A DNA stretch of 64,000 nt from Allobosea robiniae (GTDB lineage Bacteria; Pseudomonadota; Alphaproteobacteria; Rhizobiales; Beijerinckiaceae). Shown here in pieces: positions 26,413 through 35,830 of the stretch. The position numbers were made by a program, and so were the translations under genes. How positions within the stretch are numbered: position 1 is the first letter of the stretch; every line of letters begins with the position of its first letter. The notes beneath the pieces are model-generated. The model did not search any database. It was not told the origin of the DNA and saw only the letters and a list, made by a program, of their open reading frames with translations. The stretch spans positions 434,001 through 498,000 of the forward strand of contig NZ_FNBZ01000001.1 in NCBI RefSeq assembly GCF_900102525.1, written 5' to 3'.

Positions 26413-26967
26413 TCAGCCGCTCAGCAGAAGCTCGACCAGTCGCTTGGTGCTGTTGACGTTGTATTTCCGGAGCAGCCGGGCGCGATAGATGTCGACGGTG
26501 CGCGGGCTGATGCCCAGTGCCTTGGCGGCCTCCTTGCCCGTCCTGCCCTCGATCAGGAGTGCGGCGACGTCGCGTTCGCGCGGCGTCAGCGACGTTCGCA
26601 GCGACGGCCCGGCAGCTTCAGCCTTTGCGAGCTCGGAGAACACCCACAGCGCATGTCCGTGCGCATCATCAGGCGTATAGGTGAAGCCGCTGACCCTGAC
26701 CCAGAACAGGCTGCCGTCGAGGCGCCGCATCACGCGGTCATCGGTATAGCTGTGCTCATCGGACAGGCGCGCGCCGACGCGCTTTCCGGTCTCCTCGTAA
26801 TCGGATTGCGTCGGGTAGAGCCGCTCGAAGGTCCGGCCGACGAGATCGCCGATCGATCCGCGGAATATCCTGGCGAACTCATGATTGCAGGCCAGGATGA
26901 TGCGATTGCGGCCCACGACAAGCCCGACCGGGGCATTCTCGAAAGCCTGCCGGAAATCCACATCCAT
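26413..26967 (-). CDS. PAS-LuxR transcriptional regulator
   Basis: This 184-residue protein joins an N-terminal PAS domain (FENAPVGLVVGRNRIILACN through VMRRLDGSLFWVRVSG) to a C-terminal LuxR/FixJ-type helix-turn-helix (SLTPRERDVAALLIEGRTGK, then ALGISPRTVDIYRARLLRKY). No receiver domain is present, so the PAS pocket is the likely sensor. The ATG at 26967 has GGAGG upstream. It is divergent from the haloacid dehalogenase; two palindromes lie in the shared gap. Confidence 0.88.
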   Translation of the reverse strand: MDVDFRQAFENAPVGLVVGRNRIILACNHEFARIFRGSIGDLVGRTFERLYPTQSDYEETGKRVGARLSDEHSYTDDRVMRRLDGSLFWVRVSGFTYTPDDAHGHALWVFSELAKAEAAGPSLRTSLTPRERDVAALLIEGRTGKEAAKALGISPRTVDIYRARLLRKYNVNSTKRLVELLLSG

Positions 26968-27011
26968 CGGAACCGCCTCCAGCCCGGTTTTCAGGCCGAC
27001 AAGCCAGCCGC

Positions 27012-27046
27012 ACACTTAAGTGTCCGATACCTATAGAATTAGGTAT
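27012..27046. promoter_or_regulatory. Two adjacent palindromes, candidate PAS-LuxR operator
   Basis: The gap between the PAS-LuxR gene and the haloacid dehalogenase gene holds a perfect 12-base palindrome ACACTTAAGTGT (27012-27023). Three bases later comes a perfect inverted pair ATACCTA (27027-27033) and TAGGTAT (27040-27046) with a 6-base spacer. TACCTAT fits the TACYYMT heptamer of NarL/LuxR-type proteins. The position between divergent start sites suggests control of both genes. Confidence 0.5.
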
Positions 27047-27085
27047 TTAGGTAGCCTAGCCTTTTTCGGAGAAGGGACAAGACCG

Positions 27086-27808
27086 ATGCAACTGACCGAC
27101 TTCAAGGCTCTGACCTTCGACTGCTACGGCACGCTGATCGACTGGGAAACCGGCATGTTCGAAGGGTTGAAGCCGCTCACCAGCCGGCTCGCGACCCCGC
27201 CCACGCGTGATCAGGTGTTGGAAGCGCATGCGCGGCATGAATCGTCGCAGCAATTGCAGACGCCGACCCGGATCTACCGGGACCTGCTGCCGATCGTCTA
27301 CAAGCGCCTCGCCGAGGAATGGGGCCTGTCGGCGTCCTGGGAGGAATGCGTGGCGTACGGGCAATCGGTCAAGAACTGGCCGGCCTTCCCCGATTCCGCT
27401 GAAGCGCTCCGGTACCTCAAGCGCCACTACAAGCTCGTGATCCTGTCGAATGTCGACAATGAGAGCTTCGCCGCAAGCAATGCGAAGCTCGAGGTCGCCT
27501 TCGACGCGATCTACACGGCCGAGGATATCGGCTCCTACAAGCCGGCAGATCGGAATTTCGACTACATGTTCGAAAAGCTGGAGACGCTGGGCATCCGGAA
27601 GCACGAGATCCTGCACACCGCCGAGAGCATGTTCCACGACCATGGTCCGGCAAACCGACACGGACTGGCCTCCTGCTGGATCTATCGCCGCCACGACAAG
27701 GACGGCTTCGGCGCGACGATGCATCCGGGCGACATGCCGAGATATGATTTCCGCTTCAACAGCATGGCCGATCTCGCGAAGGCGCATCGGGAAGCGCTTG
27801 GCGGCTGA
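27086..27808 (+). CDS. Haloacid dehalogenase type II-like hydrolase
   Basis: This 240-residue HAD-superfamily protein has motif [12 protein letters not shown] (nucleophile Asp and the type II dehalogenase-like tail), motif [15 protein letters not shown], and the lysine of [19 protein letters not shown]. The LIDWE pattern is shared by L-2-haloacid dehalogenases and close phosphatase relatives, so the substrate is open. It starts at the ATG at 27086 after GAAGGGA. It is probably controlled by the divergent PAS-LuxR regulator. Confidence 0.85.
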   Translation: MQLTDFKALTFDCYGTLIDWETGMFEGLKPLTSRLATPPTRDQVLEAHARHESSQQLQTPTRIYRDLLPIVYKRLAEEWGLSASWEECVAYGQSVKNWPAFPDSAEALRYLKRHYKLVILSNVDNESFAASNAKLEVAFDAIYTAEDIGSYKPADRNFDYMFEKLETLGIRKHEILHTAESMFHDHGPANRHGLASCWIYRRHDKDGFGATMHPGDMPRYDFRFNSMADLAKAHREALGG

Positions 27809-27891
27809 CCCTGCCGGCAGCCGGGCATCGGCAAGGCCTATGCGGAACCCGATCGGCCCCGCGGAGGTTCACCTCCGAGGAGGATCGATCG

Positions 27892-28167
27892 ATGAGCAAA
27901 GCTTCCGATCAGGCGAGCGGCGTCCCGGCTGCCTTCAGCACGGCTCGCAGGCCCGGGCAGCCAGGAGACGAAAACGAAAGCCGCGCCGGCCCGAACCCGC
28001 GCTCGGCTCACGCCACCGGTCCCCATGCTCCCTACGAGCCGCACGATCCCGAAGGCCTGGCGGCCGAGAAACATCATTCGGACCCCGTCGAGATCTCCAA
28101 AGATGCGGTGAATGAACGCAAGCCGAGCGGAACGATCAAGATCGTCGACCTCAGGAAGCCGGCCTAG
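27892..28167 (+). CDS. Small hydrophilic protein, unknown
   Basis: This 91-residue protein is rich in charged residues, proline and glycine, and has no membrane segment or known domain. The ATG at 27892 follows AGGAGG at ideal spacing, and the protein has an ordered C-terminal part (HHSDPVEISKDAVNERKPSG, ending in IKIVDLRKPA), both of which argue for a real gene. It lies 84 bases after the dehalogenase and may be on the same transcript. The 189 bases to the next gene look empty. Confidence 0.6.
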   Translation: MSKASDQASGVPAAFSTARRPGQPGDENESRAGPNPRSAHATGPHAPYEPHDPEGLAAEKHHSDPVEISKDAVNERKPSGTIKIVDLRKPA

Positions 28168-28356
28168 ACCATCGGACCCGTGACGATGGTCCCGCTCGAC
28201 CGCCTCGCCCATGTTCCAAAAGGATGCCTGTCCCGCCGCAGGCCGCCGGGATCAGGATGGACCCCGCGCTGCATTATGAGGCAGTGATGGGGCCGCAGGA
28301 TTCGCAGCGGTGCGGATGATGCCGCCGACGCGAACCGGGACGAGGAAACGCCACCG

Positions 28357-29970
28357 ATGCCGACGATGAAGAACGCGATGATCGTCGCGCCGCAGCCGGA
28401 AGCGGCGGAGGCCGGGGCCGAGGTTCTGGAACGCGGCGGCAACGCCATCGACGCGGCGATCGCCTGCGCCTTCATGCAGGGCGTGGTCGATCCGCTGATG
28501 TGCGGCATCGGCGGATTCGGCTCGATGCAGGTCTACATGCCACGCCGCGGCGTCCATGAGATCGTCGAGTTCTATGCAAAAGCTCCGCTGGCCGCGACGC
28601 CGGACATGTGGCTGCAGCATCTGCAGGGGCAGACGCGGGACGGTTTCGCCTTCCTGCTCAAGGGCGGGATCAACGAGTTCGGCCATCTCGCCGTCTGCAC
28701 GCCGGGCAGCGTCAAGGGCTATGCCCATGCGCTCTCGCAATTCGGCACGATGGATTGGCGCGACGTGATGGCGCCGGCGATCAGGCAGGCGCATGAAGGC
28801 GTGCTCGTCCGGCCGCACATGCACTGGTTCTGGAGCCAGGACCAGAGCGGCGGCGGTGAGGTCAATACCGGCGACAAGCTGCGCTACAGCAAGACCGGAC
28901 GCGACGTCTACTTCCGGCCCGATGGCAGCCCCAGGCGCGTCGGCGATACGCTGGTCAACCCCGATCTCGCCGCCACGCTGGAGCATCTCGCCAAGAGCGG
29001 CCCGGACGATTTCTACCATGGCGCGCTGGCCGCCCGGATGGCGGCGGATTTCGCGGCCCAGGGCGGGCTAATCAGCGAGCGCGACTTCGCGGCCTATGAA
29101 CTCTCGGTCGCCGAGCCGATCTGGGGTTCCTATCGCGGCCACCGGATCTCGACCTCGCCGCCGCCGGCGAGCGGCATGTCGATGCTGCAGATCCTGCACA
29201 TCCTCGAGAATTTCGACATCGGCGCGCTCAGGCACGGCAGCGCCGAGCACATTACCCTGCTCGCCGAGGCGATGCGGCGGATGACCATCGACAAGGACCG
29301 CTTCATGGGCGACCCGGCCTATGTCGACGTGCCCTTCGACCGGCTGATCTCGAAGGAGCACGCCGCCGAGCAGGCGGAGGCGATCCGGCGCGGCGAGCGC
29401 GCGGTCATCGACAGGCTGGACAAGTCGCAGCGCGAGACGACCCATGTCACCGTCGTCGACCGCGAGGGCAACGCCGTGGCGCTGACCCATACCCTGGGTA
29501 GCCCCTCCGGCGCGATCTCGGACGGGCTCGGCTTCATCTATAACGGCACGATGAGCCGCTTCGACCCGCGCCCCGGCCGGGCGGCGTCGATCGCGCCCGG
29601 CAAGCGCCGCGCCTCTTCCGCCGCGCCGACCATCGTCTTCGACGGCGAGACGCCCCGCATCGTCATCGGCGCGCCCGGCGGCAGCTATATCGCGCCGGCG
29701 ATCGCGCAAGGCATCATGAACATGATCGATTTCGGCATGTCGCCCTTCGAGGCCGTCGCGGCACCGCGGGTCATGGCGGTCTCGAACACGATCGACCTCT
29801 CCAACCGCATCCGTCGCAATGTCAGCGCCGAACTCACCGCCGCCGGATATGACGTCAAACGTTCGGCCCAGACATTCCCTTTCGCAGCCCTTCATGCGAT
29901 CGGGATCGTCGATGGCACGTGTTCGGGCGGGGCCGACCCGCAGCGCGACGGAATGGCGATCTCCGTCTGA
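28357..29970 (+). CDS. Gamma-glutamyltransferase family protein
   Basis: This 537-residue Ntn-hydrolase matches gamma-glutamyltranspeptidases, which self-cleave before a catalytic threonine. That threonine is in SQRETTHVTVVDREGN (Thr361/Thr362). Other marks are EVLERGGNAIDAAIACAF, DPLMCGIGGFGSM, the GSPSGAISDGLGFIYN loop, and APGGSYIAPAIAQGIMNM. No signal peptide is visible, so it may act in the cytoplasm, unlike the periplasmic E. coli enzyme, and may serve gamma-glutamyl or acyl-amide catabolism. The L-serine deaminase gene follows 30 bases later. Confidence 0.9.
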   Translation: MPTMKNAMIVAPQPEAAEAGAEVLERGGNAIDAAIACAFMQGVVDPLMCGIGGFGSMQVYMPRRGVHEIVEFYAKAPLAATPDMWLQHLQGQTRDGFAFLLKGGINEFGHLAVCTPGSVKGYAHALSQFGTMDWRDVMAPAIRQAHEGVLVRPHMHWFWSQDQSGGGEVNTGDKLRYSKTGRDVYFRPDGSPRRVGDTLVNPDLAATLEHLAKSGPDDFYHGALAARMAADFAAQGGLISERDFAAYELSVAEPIWGSYRGHRISTSPPPASGMSMLQILHILENFDIGALRHGSAEHITLLAEAMRRMTIDKDRFMGDPAYVDVPFDRLISKEHAAEQAEAIRRGERAVIDRLDKSQRETTHVTVVDREGNAVALTHTLGSPSGAISDGLGFIYNGTMSRFDPRPGRAASIAPGKRRASSAAPTIVFDGETPRIVIGAPGGSYIAPAIAQGIMNMIDFGMSPFEAVAAPRVMAVSNTIDLSNRIRRNVSAELTAAGYDVKRSAQTFPFAALHAIGIVDGTCSGGADPQRDGMAISV

Positions 29971-30000
29971 TTTCCGGACCGGCTTCGACAGGGGGCGGGG

Positions 30001-31380
30001 ATGTTCCTGAGCGTATTCGACGTCTTCAAGATCGGTATCGGCCCCTCGTCCTCGCATACGATGGGCCCGATGACGGCGGCGGGGCACTTCCTCGACCTGC
30101 TGCGCCGGGACCCAGCGCGCGATCGCGCGGCAGCCGTCAAGGCGACGCTCTACGGCTCGCTCGCCTTCACCGGAAAGGGCCACGCCACCGACCGGGCCGT
30201 GGCGCTCGGCCTGCTCGGCTGGACGCCGGCAGCCTTCGACTTCGATGCGGCCGAACGCCAGCTCGACGAACTCGGCCGCAGCCACCTGCTGCGCCATGAC
30301 GGCCTGCCGCCGCTGGCCTTCGATCCCGCGACCGACATCGTCTTCGACTACGGGCCGCCTTTGCCCGGACATGCCAACGGGCTCGTCTTCTGCGCCCGCG
30401 ATTCTGCCGGGGCGGAGTTGTTGTCCGAGACCTATTATTCGATCGGCGGCGGCTTCGTGGTGACGGCGCAGGAGCGTGAAGCGCCGACCGCTTCCACGCA
30501 GACATCGTCCTGGCCCTATCCATTCGCGAATGCGGCAACGATGCTGCGCATGGCCAAGGAGAGCGGGCTGTCGATCGCGGCGATGAAGCGCGCCAACGAA
30601 ATCCATCTCCAGCCGGCGGAAGAGGTCGAAAGCGGCCTCGCCCGGCTCTGGTCGGTGATGAACGACTGCATCGAGCGCGGCATGAACCAGGAGGGCGAAT
30701 TGCCCGGCGGTCTGCGCGTGCGCCGCAGGGCAGCGCATATCCACCGGCAACTGGCGGCCGAGAAACTGGCCAATCGCTCGCAGCCGCATGCGTCGACGGA
30801 CTGGCTCAGCGTCTATGCGATGGCGGTGAACGAGGAAAACGCGGCTGGCGGCCGGGTCGTCACCTCTCCGACCAACGGGGCCGCCGGCGTCGTGCCGGCG
30901 GTGCTGCGCTATTATCTCGACCATTGCGTCGGGGCGGAGCCGGAAAAGGTCTCCGATTTCCTGCTGACGGCGGCAGCGATCGGCGGATTGATCAAGCACA
31001 ACGCCTCGATCTCCGGGGCCGAGGCCGGCTGCCAGGGCGAAGTCGGCTCCGCCGCCGCGATGGCCGCGGCCGGGCTCTGCGCCGTGCTCGGCGGCTCGCC
31101 AGCGCAGATCGAGAACGCGGCCGAGATCGCGCTGGAGCACCATCTCGGCATGACCTGCGACCCCGCGGCCGGCCTCGTCCAGGTGCCCTGCATCGAGCGC
31201 AACGGCATCGGCGCGATCAAGGCAGTCGCGGCCGCGTCGCTGGCGTTGCGCGGTGACGGCTCGCATTTCATGCCGCTCGACAACTGCATCGAGGCGATGC
31301 GGCAGACCGGCGAGGCCATGAACGAGCGCTTCAAGGAAACCAGCCTCGGGGGGCTCGCGGTCAACCTGCCGGAATGCTGA
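30001..31380 (+). CDS. sdaA: L-serine ammonia-lyase
   Basis: This 459-residue iron-sulfur enzyme converts L-serine to pyruvate and ammonia. The N-terminal substrate motif [16 protein letters not shown] and the C-terminal catalytic region ([54 protein letters not shown]) are intact. Three cysteines that bind the 4Fe-4S cluster are visible. It is the single-chain form with fused beta and alpha domains. It follows the gamma-glutamyltransferase gene by 30 bases. Confidence 0.96.
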   Translation: MFLSVFDVFKIGIGPSSSHTMGPMTAAGHFLDLLRRDPARDRAAAVKATLYGSLAFTGKGHATDRAVALGLLGWTPAAFDFDAAERQLDELGRSHLLRHDGLPPLAFDPATDIVFDYGPPLPGHANGLVFCARDSAGAELLSETYYSIGGGFVVTAQEREAPTASTQTSSWPYPFANAATMLRMAKESGLSIAAMKRANEIHLQPAEEVESGLARLWSVMNDCIERGMNQEGELPGGLRVRRRAAHIHRQLAAEKLANRSQPHASTDWLSVYAMAVNEENAAGGRVVTSPTNGAAGVVPAVLRYYLDHCVGAEPEKVSDFLLTAAAIGGLIKHNASISGAEAGCQGEVGSAAAMAAAGLCAVLGGSPAQIENAAEIALEHHLGMTCDPAAGLVQVPCIERNGIGAIKAVAAASLALRGDGSHFMPLDNCIEAMRQTGEAMNERFKETSLGGLAVNLPEC

Positions 31381-31459
31381 GCCCTCCCCTGTCATTTTTG
31401 CATGATGGATCGGGCGAGCGCCCGATAGGGTGGACGCACAGCCTGCAAGGATCGGATCG

Positions 31460-32491
31460 ATGATCGTGGATGACTTCCGTTCGGATACGGTAACGCGCCC
31501 CGGCGAAGGGATGCGGGCCGCCATGGCCGCGGCCGAAGTCGGCGACGCCGTCTATGACGATTGCCCGACGACCAAGCGCCTGGAAGCCATCACAGCCGAA
31601 CGGCTCGGCAAGGAATCGGCCCTGTTCTTCCCGACGGGCACGCAGGCGAACCTCGCCGGGCTGATGGCCCATTGCGGCCGCGGCGAGGAATACATCGTCG
31701 GCCAGATGGCCCACACTTATCGATTGGAAGGTGGCGGCGCGGCCGTGCTCGGCTCGATCCAGCCGCAGCCTCTTCCGAACGAGGCCGACGGCACGATCGC
31801 GCTCGACGCCATCGCCAATGCGATCAAGCCGAACGATTTCCACTTCGCAATGACGCGGCTTCTGGCGCTGGAGAACACCTTCAACGGCCAGGTGCTACCC
31901 GACGCCTATCTGGAGGCTGCAACCGGGCTTGCCCGCTCGCGCGGCCTCGCCACCCATCTCGACGGCGCCCGCCTGATGAACGCGGCCGCGGCGAGCAACC
32001 GCGATGCCGCCTGGATCGCGGGGCAGTTCGACACGGTTTCGCTGTGCCTGTCGAAAGGCCTCGGCGCACCGGTCGGGTCCATTCTGGTCGGACCGAAGGA
32101 TTTCATCGAGAAGGCCCGGCGGATCCGCAAGATGCTGGGCGGCGGCATGCGCCAGACCGGCGTGATCGCCGCAGCCGCGATCTACGCGCTGGAGCACAAT
32201 ATCACGAGGCTCAGCGAAGATCACCGGCGTGCGGCCGATCTCGCCAACGTGCTGGCGCGCTTCCCGGAGCTCGGCGCCGGGCCTGCCCGCACAAACATGG
32301 TGTTCATGTCGCCAAAGGCGCTCGATACCGCCGCCTTCGCCGCTTTCCTGCGCGAACGCGGCATCGCCGTTAGCGGACGGTACGGCACATTGCGCTGGGT
32401 GACCCATCTCGATGTGAACGACGCCTCCGTCGCGCGCGTCGCCGAAGCCTGCGAGAGCTTCTTCGGCAAGCGGCAGGCGGCTGCGGAGTAA
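31460..32491 (+). CDS. Low-specificity L-threonine aldolase-type enzyme
   Basis: This 343-residue PLP enzyme splits threonine and related beta-hydroxy amino acids to glycine and an aldehyde. It starts DFRSDTVTRPGEGMRAAMAA, as the family does, and has FFPTGTQANLAGLMAHC, the HLDGARLMNAA aspartate loop, and the PLP lysine 199 in LCLSKGLGAPVGS. The ATG at 31460 is preferred to one ten codons earlier because it begins the conserved N-terminus. It stands after sdaA, in line with serine/threonine/glycine catabolism. Confidence 0.92.
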   Translation: MIVDDFRSDTVTRPGEGMRAAMAAAEVGDAVYDDCPTTKRLEAITAERLGKESALFFPTGTQANLAGLMAHCGRGEEYIVGQMAHTYRLEGGGAAVLGSIQPQPLPNEADGTIALDAIANAIKPNDFHFAMTRLLALENTFNGQVLPDAYLEAATGLARSRGLATHLDGARLMNAAAASNRDAAWIAGQFDTVSLCLSKGLGAPVGSILVGPKDFIEKARRIRKMLGGGMRQTGVIAAAAIYALEHNITRLSEDHRRAADLANVLARFPELGAGPARTNMVFMSPKALDTAAFAAFLRERGIAVSGRYGTLRWVTHLDVNDASVARVAEACESFFGKRQAAAE

Positions 32492-32501
32492 AAGCCCCGC
32501 C

Positions 32502-33296
32502 TTAACCGCTTCCGGGCACGCCTTTCCGCGGCTCGGCCTCGATCAGATACTCGATGTGCCGGCGGCCTGAATCTCCCAGTCGGATCGAGACCGCAACGCC
32601 GAAAATGTCCTTGATCGCTTCGGCGGTCAGGACCTCCTCCGGCGCGCCGGCCGCCTGCAAGCGCCCGTCATGCAACAGCGCGATCTCGTCGCAGAACATG
32701 GCGGCGAGGTTGAGGTCGTGCAGCGCCATGATGCAGGTGATACCGAGGCGGCGGACGAGGCTCAGGATCGAGAGCTGGTGCTGGATGTCGAGATGATTGG
32801 TCGGCTCGTCCAGGATCAGCTCGCTCGGCTCCTGCGCAAGCGCGCGGGCGATATGGACGCGCTGGCGTTCTCCCCCTGAGAGCGTGTGCCAGAATTGATC
32901 GTGGCGCTCGGTCAGCCCGACCCGCGCCAGCGCCTCGTTGACGGCAGCCTCGTCGGCCTCGCCCCAGGAGGCGAGCGCGGCACGATGCGGCGTGCGGCCG
33001 AGGCGGACGACGTCGCAGACGGATAGCTGGATCTCGGTCATCGCCTGCTGCTCGACGAAGGCGAGGCGGCGGGCGAGTTCGCGGCGCGGCACGCCGGCGA
33101 TGTCATTTCCATCGAGGGTGACGACGCCGCTCGCGACATTGCGTAGCCGACAGAGCAACCGCAGCAGGCTCGACTTGCCGGAGCCGTTGGGGCCGATCAA
33201 CCCGAGCACCCGGCCGGGCGCCGCTTCCAGCGTCACGCCATCGACGATCATCCGGCCGCCGGCACCCCAGCGGACCTCGCGGGTGGCGAGCGTCAT
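32502..33296 (-). CDS. ABC transporter ATP-binding protein, cobalamin/iron-complex type
   Basis: This 264-residue ATPase has Walker A GPNGSGKSSLLRLLCRLRN, the signature LSGGERQRVHIARALAQE, Walker B ELILDEPTNHLD and the switch histidine in MALHDLNLA. The ELSQ-to-FecE/BtuD-like pattern and the FecCD-type permease next to it place it in the B12/siderophore importer family. Its start overlaps the permease stop by four bases. The cobalamin riboswitch ahead of the operon favours B12 (BtuD role). The frame is open far upstream but only as a shadow of the permease. Confidence 0.9.
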   Translation of the reverse strand: MTLATREVRWGAGGRMIVDGVTLEAAPGRVLGLIGPNGSGKSSLLRLLCRLRNVASGVVTLDGNDIAGVPRRELARRLAFVEQQAMTEIQLSVCDVVRLGRTPHRAALASWGEADEAAVNEALARVGLTERHDQFWHTLSGGERQRVHIARALAQEPSELILDEPTNHLDIQHQLSILSLVRRLGITCIMALHDLNLAAMFCDEIALLHDGRLQAAGAPEEVLTAEAIKDIFGVAVSIRLGDSGRRHIEYLIEAEPRKGVPGSG

Positions 33297-34336
33297 GCCG
33301 GCCTCCGGGCACGGTAAAGGATGAGCGCGAAGACAGGGGCGCCGAACAGGGCGGTGACCACGCCGATCGGCAGGATCTGCTGCGGGATCAGGATGCGGGA
33401 GAGGATGTCGGCGAGGATCATGAAGATCGCGCCGACGACAAGGCAGGCCGGCAGCAGGCGGGCATGGCCGGAGCCGACGAGGAAGCGTGCGGCATGGGGG
33501 ATGATCAGCCCGACGAAGCCGACCGTCCCGACGATCGAGACCATCACCGCCGTCATCACCGCCGTCGTCGCGAAAAGCACGACCTTCACCCGCGTCACCG
33601 CGACGCCGAGCGAGGCCGCCGCATCGACGCCAAAGGCGAAGGCGTCCAGCGCCTTGGCGTGGAGCATGCAGATGCCGAAGCCGATGAAGGCGACCGGCGC
33701 CGCCATCCAGAGATCGGGCCAGCGCACGCCGCCGAAATTGCCGAGCAGCCAGAACATGACGCCGCGGGCCTGTTCGGCACTGGCGAGCGTCGTCACGATC
33801 GTCGCCGTCGCTGCGTTGAACAGCTGCGAGGTGGCGACGCCGGCGAGGATGACGCGGTCGCTCGCCCCGCCCGCCCCCGCCGCCAGCATGGCGACCACCA
33901 CGAGCGCGGCGCAGGAGCCGATGAAGGCGCCGGTCGAAACCGACAGCACCGTGCCGCCGATGCTGATGCCGAGGATCAGCACCGCGACGGCGCCGGTCGA
34001 GGCACCCGCCGAGATGCCGAGGATATAGGGCTCGGCCAGCGGGTTGCGCAGCAGCGCCTGCAGGATCGCGCCCGAGAGAGCGAGCGCGCCGCCGCAGAGC
34101 CCCGCCATCAGCGCGCGGCTCAGGCGATAATCGAAGATCACGCCCTGCTGGATCGCGCTGACCGGGAAGTCGAGCTCGAACAGCCCGTTGCCGAGTGCCT
34201 TTAGGGCCGTGTCCAGCGGGATGCGCATCTCGCCGATCGTCACCGCCAGCGCGACCGAGAAGGTCAGCGCCAGCAGCGAGGCCAGCGCGATGCCGATCCG
34301 CGCCGGCCAGTTCGGCCCATGGGCGGCGTGGCTCAA
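33293..34336 (-). CDS. FecCD/BtuC-type ABC permease
   Basis: This 347-residue membrane protein has about ten hydrophobic segments and the family signature RNPLAEPYILGISAGASTGA. The cytoplasmic coupling loop includes TVGFVGLIIPHAARFLVGSG. It begins with a TTG at 34336 that shares bases with the stop of the binding-protein gene, and ends with a four-base overlap with the ATPase gene, so the three genes are tightly coupled. The likely role is passage of cobalamin across the inner membrane. Confidence 0.9.
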   Translation of the reverse strand: MSHAAHGPNWPARIGIALASLLALTFSVALAVTIGEMRIPLDTALKALGNGLFELDFPVSAIQQGVIFDYRLSRALMAGLCGGALALSGAILQALLRNPLAEPYILGISAGASTGAVAVLILGISIGGTVLSVSTGAFIGSCAALVVVAMLAAGAGGASDRVILAGVATSQLFNAATATIVTTLASAEQARGVMFWLLGNFGGVRWPDLWMAAPVAFIGFGICMLHAKALDAFAFGVDAAASLGVAVTRVKVVLFATTAVMTAVMVSIVGTVGFVGLIIPHAARFLVGSGHARLLPACLVVGAIFMILADILSRILIPQQILPIGVVTALFGAPVFALILYRARRPA

Positions 34337-35379
34337 CGCGAGAGCCCGAAGCCGGCGATCGCCTTGGCCAGCGTCTCGATGCCGTCGACCGTATCGAGCC
34401 CGGCGCGGGTCGCCCCGACATCCATGATGACGACGCGGTTGTTTTTCACCGCATCGAGCTTGCTGGCGACCGGATCGGTCTTCAGGAAGTCCAGCTTCTT
34501 CTCGATATCATCAGCCGGGAAGCGGCGGCGATCCATCTTCACCGTGACGATCACGGCCGGATTGGCGGCGGCGATGCTCTCCCAGCCGACCAGCGGCCAT
34601 TCCTCATTGGTCGAGATGATGTTGCGGGCGCCGAGCTTGGACAGGATATAGGCGGGCACGCCGTTCTTGCCGGCCATGAAGCCGTCGCCCTTGATGTCCT
34701 TGCTGGAGAACCAGACGACGACCGGCACGTCCTGCGCCTTCAGCTTGGCGACCTGCTCGACCGCCTTGTCCTCGCGGGCCTTGAGCTCAGCGACGAGCGT
34801 CTCGGCCCGGTCGGCGACATCGAAGATCGCGCCGAATTCGCGGATGTTGCGATAGACCAGCTCCATCGTGAACATCTGCGTACGAACGCCGTCGCCGGCC
34901 CCGGAATTGTCCTTGCCGATGCAATCGGTCGGGGAGACATATGTGGGCACCTTCACTTTGGCGAACTGGTCGCGCTTGCCGACGATGCCGTTCGGCCCGA
35001 CATGCCATTCGAACATCGCGGTGACGAGGTCGGGCTCCTGCGCAAGCACCGCCTCGAAGCTCGGATCGTTGTCGGCGAGGCGCTTCACCTTGGCGTTGAC
35101 CGCCTCATAGGGCTTGGCCACCGGCGAGAACCAGACCGCCGTGCCGACGACGCGGTCGCCGAGGCCGAGAGCATAGAGAATTTCCGTCTGGGTCTGGCCG
35201 ATCGCCACGACGCGCTTGGGCGCGGTGTTGAAGGTGATCGTCTCGCGGCAATTCTCCAGCGTCAGCGGATATTTGGTGGGCGCCGCAGTGGCCGTGCCGG
35301 CGGCGAGAGCGCCGAACAGCGCGGCGGCAGACAGGCGAAGAAGTGAATTGAAGGGGCGCGCAGCCGGCATCGAGGCCAT
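34333..35379 (-). CDS. Periplasmic substrate-binding protein, B12/iron-complex type
   Basis: This 348-residue protein has a signal peptide (hydrophobic residues about 14-30, ending GTATAA) and the class III binding-protein pattern APKRVVAIGQTQTEILYALG and DPVASKLDAVKNNRVVIMD. Two cysteines are visible (CRETI and PTDCIGKDN). The start is either the ATG at 35379 or one three codons later. It is the first gene behind a cobalamin riboswitch, so BtuF-like B12 capture is the best guess, although many relatives bind iron complexes. Confidence 0.85.
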   Translation of the reverse strand: MASMPAARPFNSLLRLSAAALFGALAAGTATAAPTKYPLTLENCRETITFNTAPKRVVAIGQTQTEILYALGLGDRVVGTAVWFSPVAKPYEAVNAKVKRLADNDPSFEAVLAQEPDLVTAMFEWHVGPNGIVGKRDQFAKVKVPTYVSPTDCIGKDNSGAGDGVRTQMFTMELVYRNIREFGAIFDVADRAETLVAELKAREDKAVEQVAKLKAQDVPVVVWFSSKDIKGDGFMAGKNGVPAYILSKLGARNIISTNEEWPLVGWESIAAANPAVIVTVKMDRRRFPADDIEKKLDFLKTDPVASKLDAVKNNRVVIMDVGATRAGLDTVDGIETLAKAIAGFGLSR

Positions 35380-35598
35380 CCGAAATGTAACAATGTTGCA
35401 TTTCTGATAGAGTGCGCGGCAGGCAAACGTCAAGCCGCCTTGAGTGGCCTGTGCAGTGGACTTCATGAACATGGACTTCATCGCTCCCCGAGATGACGGC
35501 CGGGGGAGCTTTGGGCATGTGGGGCGGACAAGCGGCGCAGGGCCACCATCGACACACAGGCTCCGGAACACCCCGTCCGAAAGACGTCTTCGACGACC

Positions 35599-35785
35599 GG
35601 GGCAGGTCTCCTGGCTCGCGGGTCGATGCCGGTTCCGCCCGGCCTTCCCGGCGCGGCAAGCGCCAGTGGACGATGGACGGAGAGCTCGCCGCTTACAGTT
35701 GCGGGGGCAGCCTCGGCTTTGGCACTGGAAGTGCCTCACCGAATTCCCTCTTAGCTCCGGGAGCAACCCGGAGAACCTCGATCGG
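35599..35785 (-). ncRNA. Cobalamin riboswitch
   Basis: The minus strand between the mandelate racemase-like gene and the binding-protein gene carries the B12 aptamer in order: a hairpin CTCCGGGTTGCTCCCGGAG, AAGAGGGAATTCGGTG, the core GCCCCCGCAACTGTAAGCGG, CCACTGG with CGCCGGGAAGG, and the B12-box AGCCAGGAGACCTGCC. The 220 bases from it to the binding-protein start show no gene. Binding of coenzyme B12 normally shuts off the downstream importer. Confidence 0.95.
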
Positions 35786-35830
35786 CGCACACCCTATAAG
35801 GGTGCGGCGCGCCGTCAAGCGAACATCGCT

